The notes beneath the pieces are model-generated. The model searched no databases and was not told the DNA's origin. It worked only from the letters and a program-made list of their open reading frames with translations. The position numbers and the translations under genes were made by a program. DNA of 10,592 nucleotides from Euperipatoides rowelli (Eukaryota; Onychophora; Udeonychophora; Euonychophora; Peripatopsidae), in NCBI GenBank assembly GCA_003024985.2, contig PXIH01S0030591.1; one strand, written 5' to 3'. Shown here piece by piece: positions 9,011 to 10,592 of the stretch (positions within the stretch are counted from its first letter, which is position 1; each line of letters opens with the position of its first letter).

Positions 9011-9205
9011 GGCCATATAATCATAATTGAGAAACATTACTTGTTATAGTCTCAAATGCTAGTTTTGAATCCCAATTAACAATTGTACATCTCCTTATCC
9101 AATTTCCCTAGCCAAATATAATTTTGTATAAGCAAAAGGCCATGGTACACCATCATTAGGAAACATTATAATACCAGTCTCACATCCTGGATTCAATTCC
9201 TAACT
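9011..9205. repeat. Divergent direct duplication, spacing about 128
   Basis: Copy 1 (9011-9080) and copy 2 (9138-9205) share GGCCAT, then GAAACATTA at similar offset, then AGTCTCA and a TTGAATCCC / TTCAATTCC-like block in the same order. The last block faintly resembles an RNA polymerase III B box, but no A box or tRNA fold is convincing. Confidence 0.6.
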
Positions 9206-9640
9206 TATATAAAGCAGTTATGTCAATTTTAAAAAAAGAAAACATGTTCAAAAAAATAATGTATTATGTATAGAAAAGCAAGCTTCGTTCATTTTTTTAT
9301 GGACATACAGTACTTGTTTCCACGTAAAAAAAAAATATTATAAAAACGTTTAAATTTACCGCTAATATGCTATTTAATAATGAATAAAGTAGTAATATCT
9401 CTAAGTTAAATAAGTTAAAAAATAAACTATTTCAATATTTACTGGTACATGAAGTATTTGTCTGATGTATTAAAAAAAATTTATGTTTATAAATGCTCCA
9501 GTTATTGTGAGTAGTATTTGGGCATATAATTAAATCATAAAAAATAAAAACATATTTATAACATTTTTTAACAAACATATTTCCTCTCAAATTATTTTTT
9601 ATATATATATAAAATCAGGGTTTAATACCTATTTATTCAA

Positions 9641-9672
9641 TTTTTTTTTTTTTTATAATGAAAAAAAAAAAA
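9641..9672. repeat. Facing T14 and A12 runs
   Basis: Fourteen T (9641-9654), ATAATG, then twelve A (9661-9672). The runs could fold into a hairpin and may reflect two oppositely oriented insertion tails or simple expansion. Confidence 0.85.
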
Positions 9673-9795
9673 GATTTCATTATACACTGGAATGAATTAT
9701 AGCATTAGACTAGAAAGATTTGGTCTTATTATCTCATGTATTTTATTTAAAAAAAAACATAGATTTAACATTAGTAAAAAAATGTTAAAAGTCAG

Positions 9796-9939
9796 TGTGA
9801 GAAATTTTTTTTTTCTAAAGCCTGTTTCTCACAAACAATCGAATATACTTGAATTCTTCTCACCTATGTTTTCAAAATATAAGGAGAGAATAAATCTTTT
9901 CCGCCATAGCTTGCTTCCCACAAGTAATTGAATGCACTT
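9796..9939. repeat. 31-base degenerate direct repeat with hairpin
   Basis: GCCTGTTTCTCACAAACAAT (9820-9839, continuing to 9850) and GCTTGCTTCCCACAAGTAAT (9909-9928, continuing to 9939) match at most positions, with mainly transition differences, at spacing 89. The first copy also forms a hairpin through TGTGAGAAA (9796-9804) and TTTCTCACA (9825-9833). Confidence 0.65.
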
Positions 9940-10184
9940 TGTGAGAGTCTATTTTCTTATTTACTAGAATGGGGAAGTAATCAAATAACTGTGTTATCAC
10001 TGTGACATCACATCACTTATACTCTTTGTAAAATACAGAAGTATGCAGAGTGCAATTTTGTGGACTGTGAGACCTAATACAAAACTCAGACACGATAAAA
10101 ATAATGAACTGTAGAGAATGAAGACACAAGAAAAGTACACAGCAAACCAAAAAAAACTGAAATTTAAAACAATATATANGAGAT

Positions 10185-10385
10185 CTATGCCCTTAAATCC
10201 ATAGCAGGCTCATTCCCCAGAAATCCCTTACAGGATGCCCCCAACCTTCTTGATATGGCCGAGACAGTCTCTATTTAAAACTGCATGCCCGTGTCCTGAA
10301 TTCGTAATAAAATTTAACCATGTCCACCCTGGTGCCCCCAGGACCACACTAGCCACCCATGCCTTTTTTCCCCAGTCCGCCCCTG
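10185..10385 (-). mobile_element. Possible hAT-type DNA transposon end
   Basis: Read on the minus strand from 10385 the sequence starts CAGGGGCGGACTGGGG, like the CAGGGGCGG-type terminal repeats of many animal hAT elements. The block to about 10185 is visibly richer in G+C than its surroundings, with clustered CCC and GGG words. No facing terminal repeat or 8-base target duplication (flank CTTCAGCA, 10386-10393) was found, so it is a solo end, a truncated copy or a chance match. The plus-strand ORF at 10235-10474 has no recognisable protein. Confidence 0.4.
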
Positions 10386-10472
10386 CTTCAGCACATCACA
10401 AATCTGTGTTCTTTCCCTATCAAGATAATTTTTTTTCTTTTACAGATAATTTCTTTATTGCATTAGAAGTTT

Positions 10473-10592
10473 GACCATATGGAAGCCACAGCAATTATTT
10501 ATTGCAAAGATAAAATGAGAACCACAACATGTCAATCCATTAGTAGATTGACGATTATGGAAGCCACAATAAATCTTTATTGCAAAGATAAG
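10473..10592. repeat. 78-base tandem repeat running off the right edge
   Basis: TTGAC(C/G)ATATGGAAGCCACA begins at 10471 and again at about 10549, and both copies continue into TTTATTGCAAAGATAA. The unit contains GTCAATC (10531-10537) facing GATTGAC (10546-10552). Each copy keeps a short stem: GCAAT/ATTGC in the first, CAATAAA/TTTATTG (10567-10573, 10576-10582) in the second. The second copy is cut by the window end. Confidence 0.8.

Larger units (their letters stand above)
7982..10592 (-). other. Upstream intron, at least 2611 bases
   Basis: Runs from the exon A acceptor to the right edge. No upstream exon can be called with confidence; a 41-base candidate at 9360-9400 has splice borders and fitting phase but weak coding content. 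The interval is dominated by repeats: a TG-rich stretch (about 8210-8295), a 79-base minisatellite, a divergent duplication, hairpins, A/T runs near 9641-9672, a GC-richer block and a 78-base repeat. Confidence 0.65.

Noticed and set aside
9180-9205. tRNA gene or SINE B box
   Set aside because: Only a loose B-box match; no A box, no cloverleaf fold and no terminator in place.
10020-10110. Minus-strand CATTCTCTACAG acceptor followed by a roughly 30-codon open frame
   Set aside because: No convincing donor in the needed phase and no resemblance to URB1.

Overview
The window looks like AT-rich (roughly 70% A+T by eye) animal nuclear DNA. It has GT-AG introns, a split nuclear gene on the minus strand, a decayed Copia-type LTR retrotransposon, degenerate tandem repeats and two ambiguous bases (6205 and 10180). 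There is nothing bacterial: no operons, no Shine-Dalgarno sites and no long intact ORFs. An arthropod or other invertebrate is plausible, but the sequence does not fix the taxon.

The main content is an internal part of one minus-strand gene, best read as URB1 (Npa1/Urb1 family, nucleolar 60S ribosome-assembly factor). Five exons can be placed: 7981-7036, 6210-6067, 4826-4564, 2125-2055 and 350-172. Each has AG and GT borders, and the phases run without conflict (0/1, 1/1, 1/0, 0/2, 2/1). Joined they give 534 complete codons plus one base. The 71-base fourth exon was found by following the phase and the family pattern. The gene continues past both window edges, so neither start nor stop codon is here.

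The introns are 825, 1240, 2438 and 1704 bases, with flanking partial introns of at least 2611 (5' side) and 171 bases (3' side). The 1240-base intron carries the antisense 3' end of a Copia element: frameshifted reverse transcriptase/RNase H remnant, a polypurine tract containing 13 consecutive G, and an LTR starting TGTTAG. The 5' flanking intron (7982-10592) carries a degenerate minisatellite with a unit near 79 bases (about 8343-8905), a separate divergent direct duplication with 128-base spacing (9011-9205), several perfect hairpins, a GC-richer block ending in a hAT-like terminus (10185-10385), and a 78-base tandem repeat running off the right edge.

A window-wide oddity is the word TACTGTA/TACAGTA, found 15 times where about 2-3 are expected. 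One copy sits at the centre of a 29-base near-palindrome, one spans a splice donor, and one coincides with the small insertion that breaks the Copia frame. I did not find a convincing new biological system; the best leads are this word, the repeats and the reconstructed URB1 exon chain.
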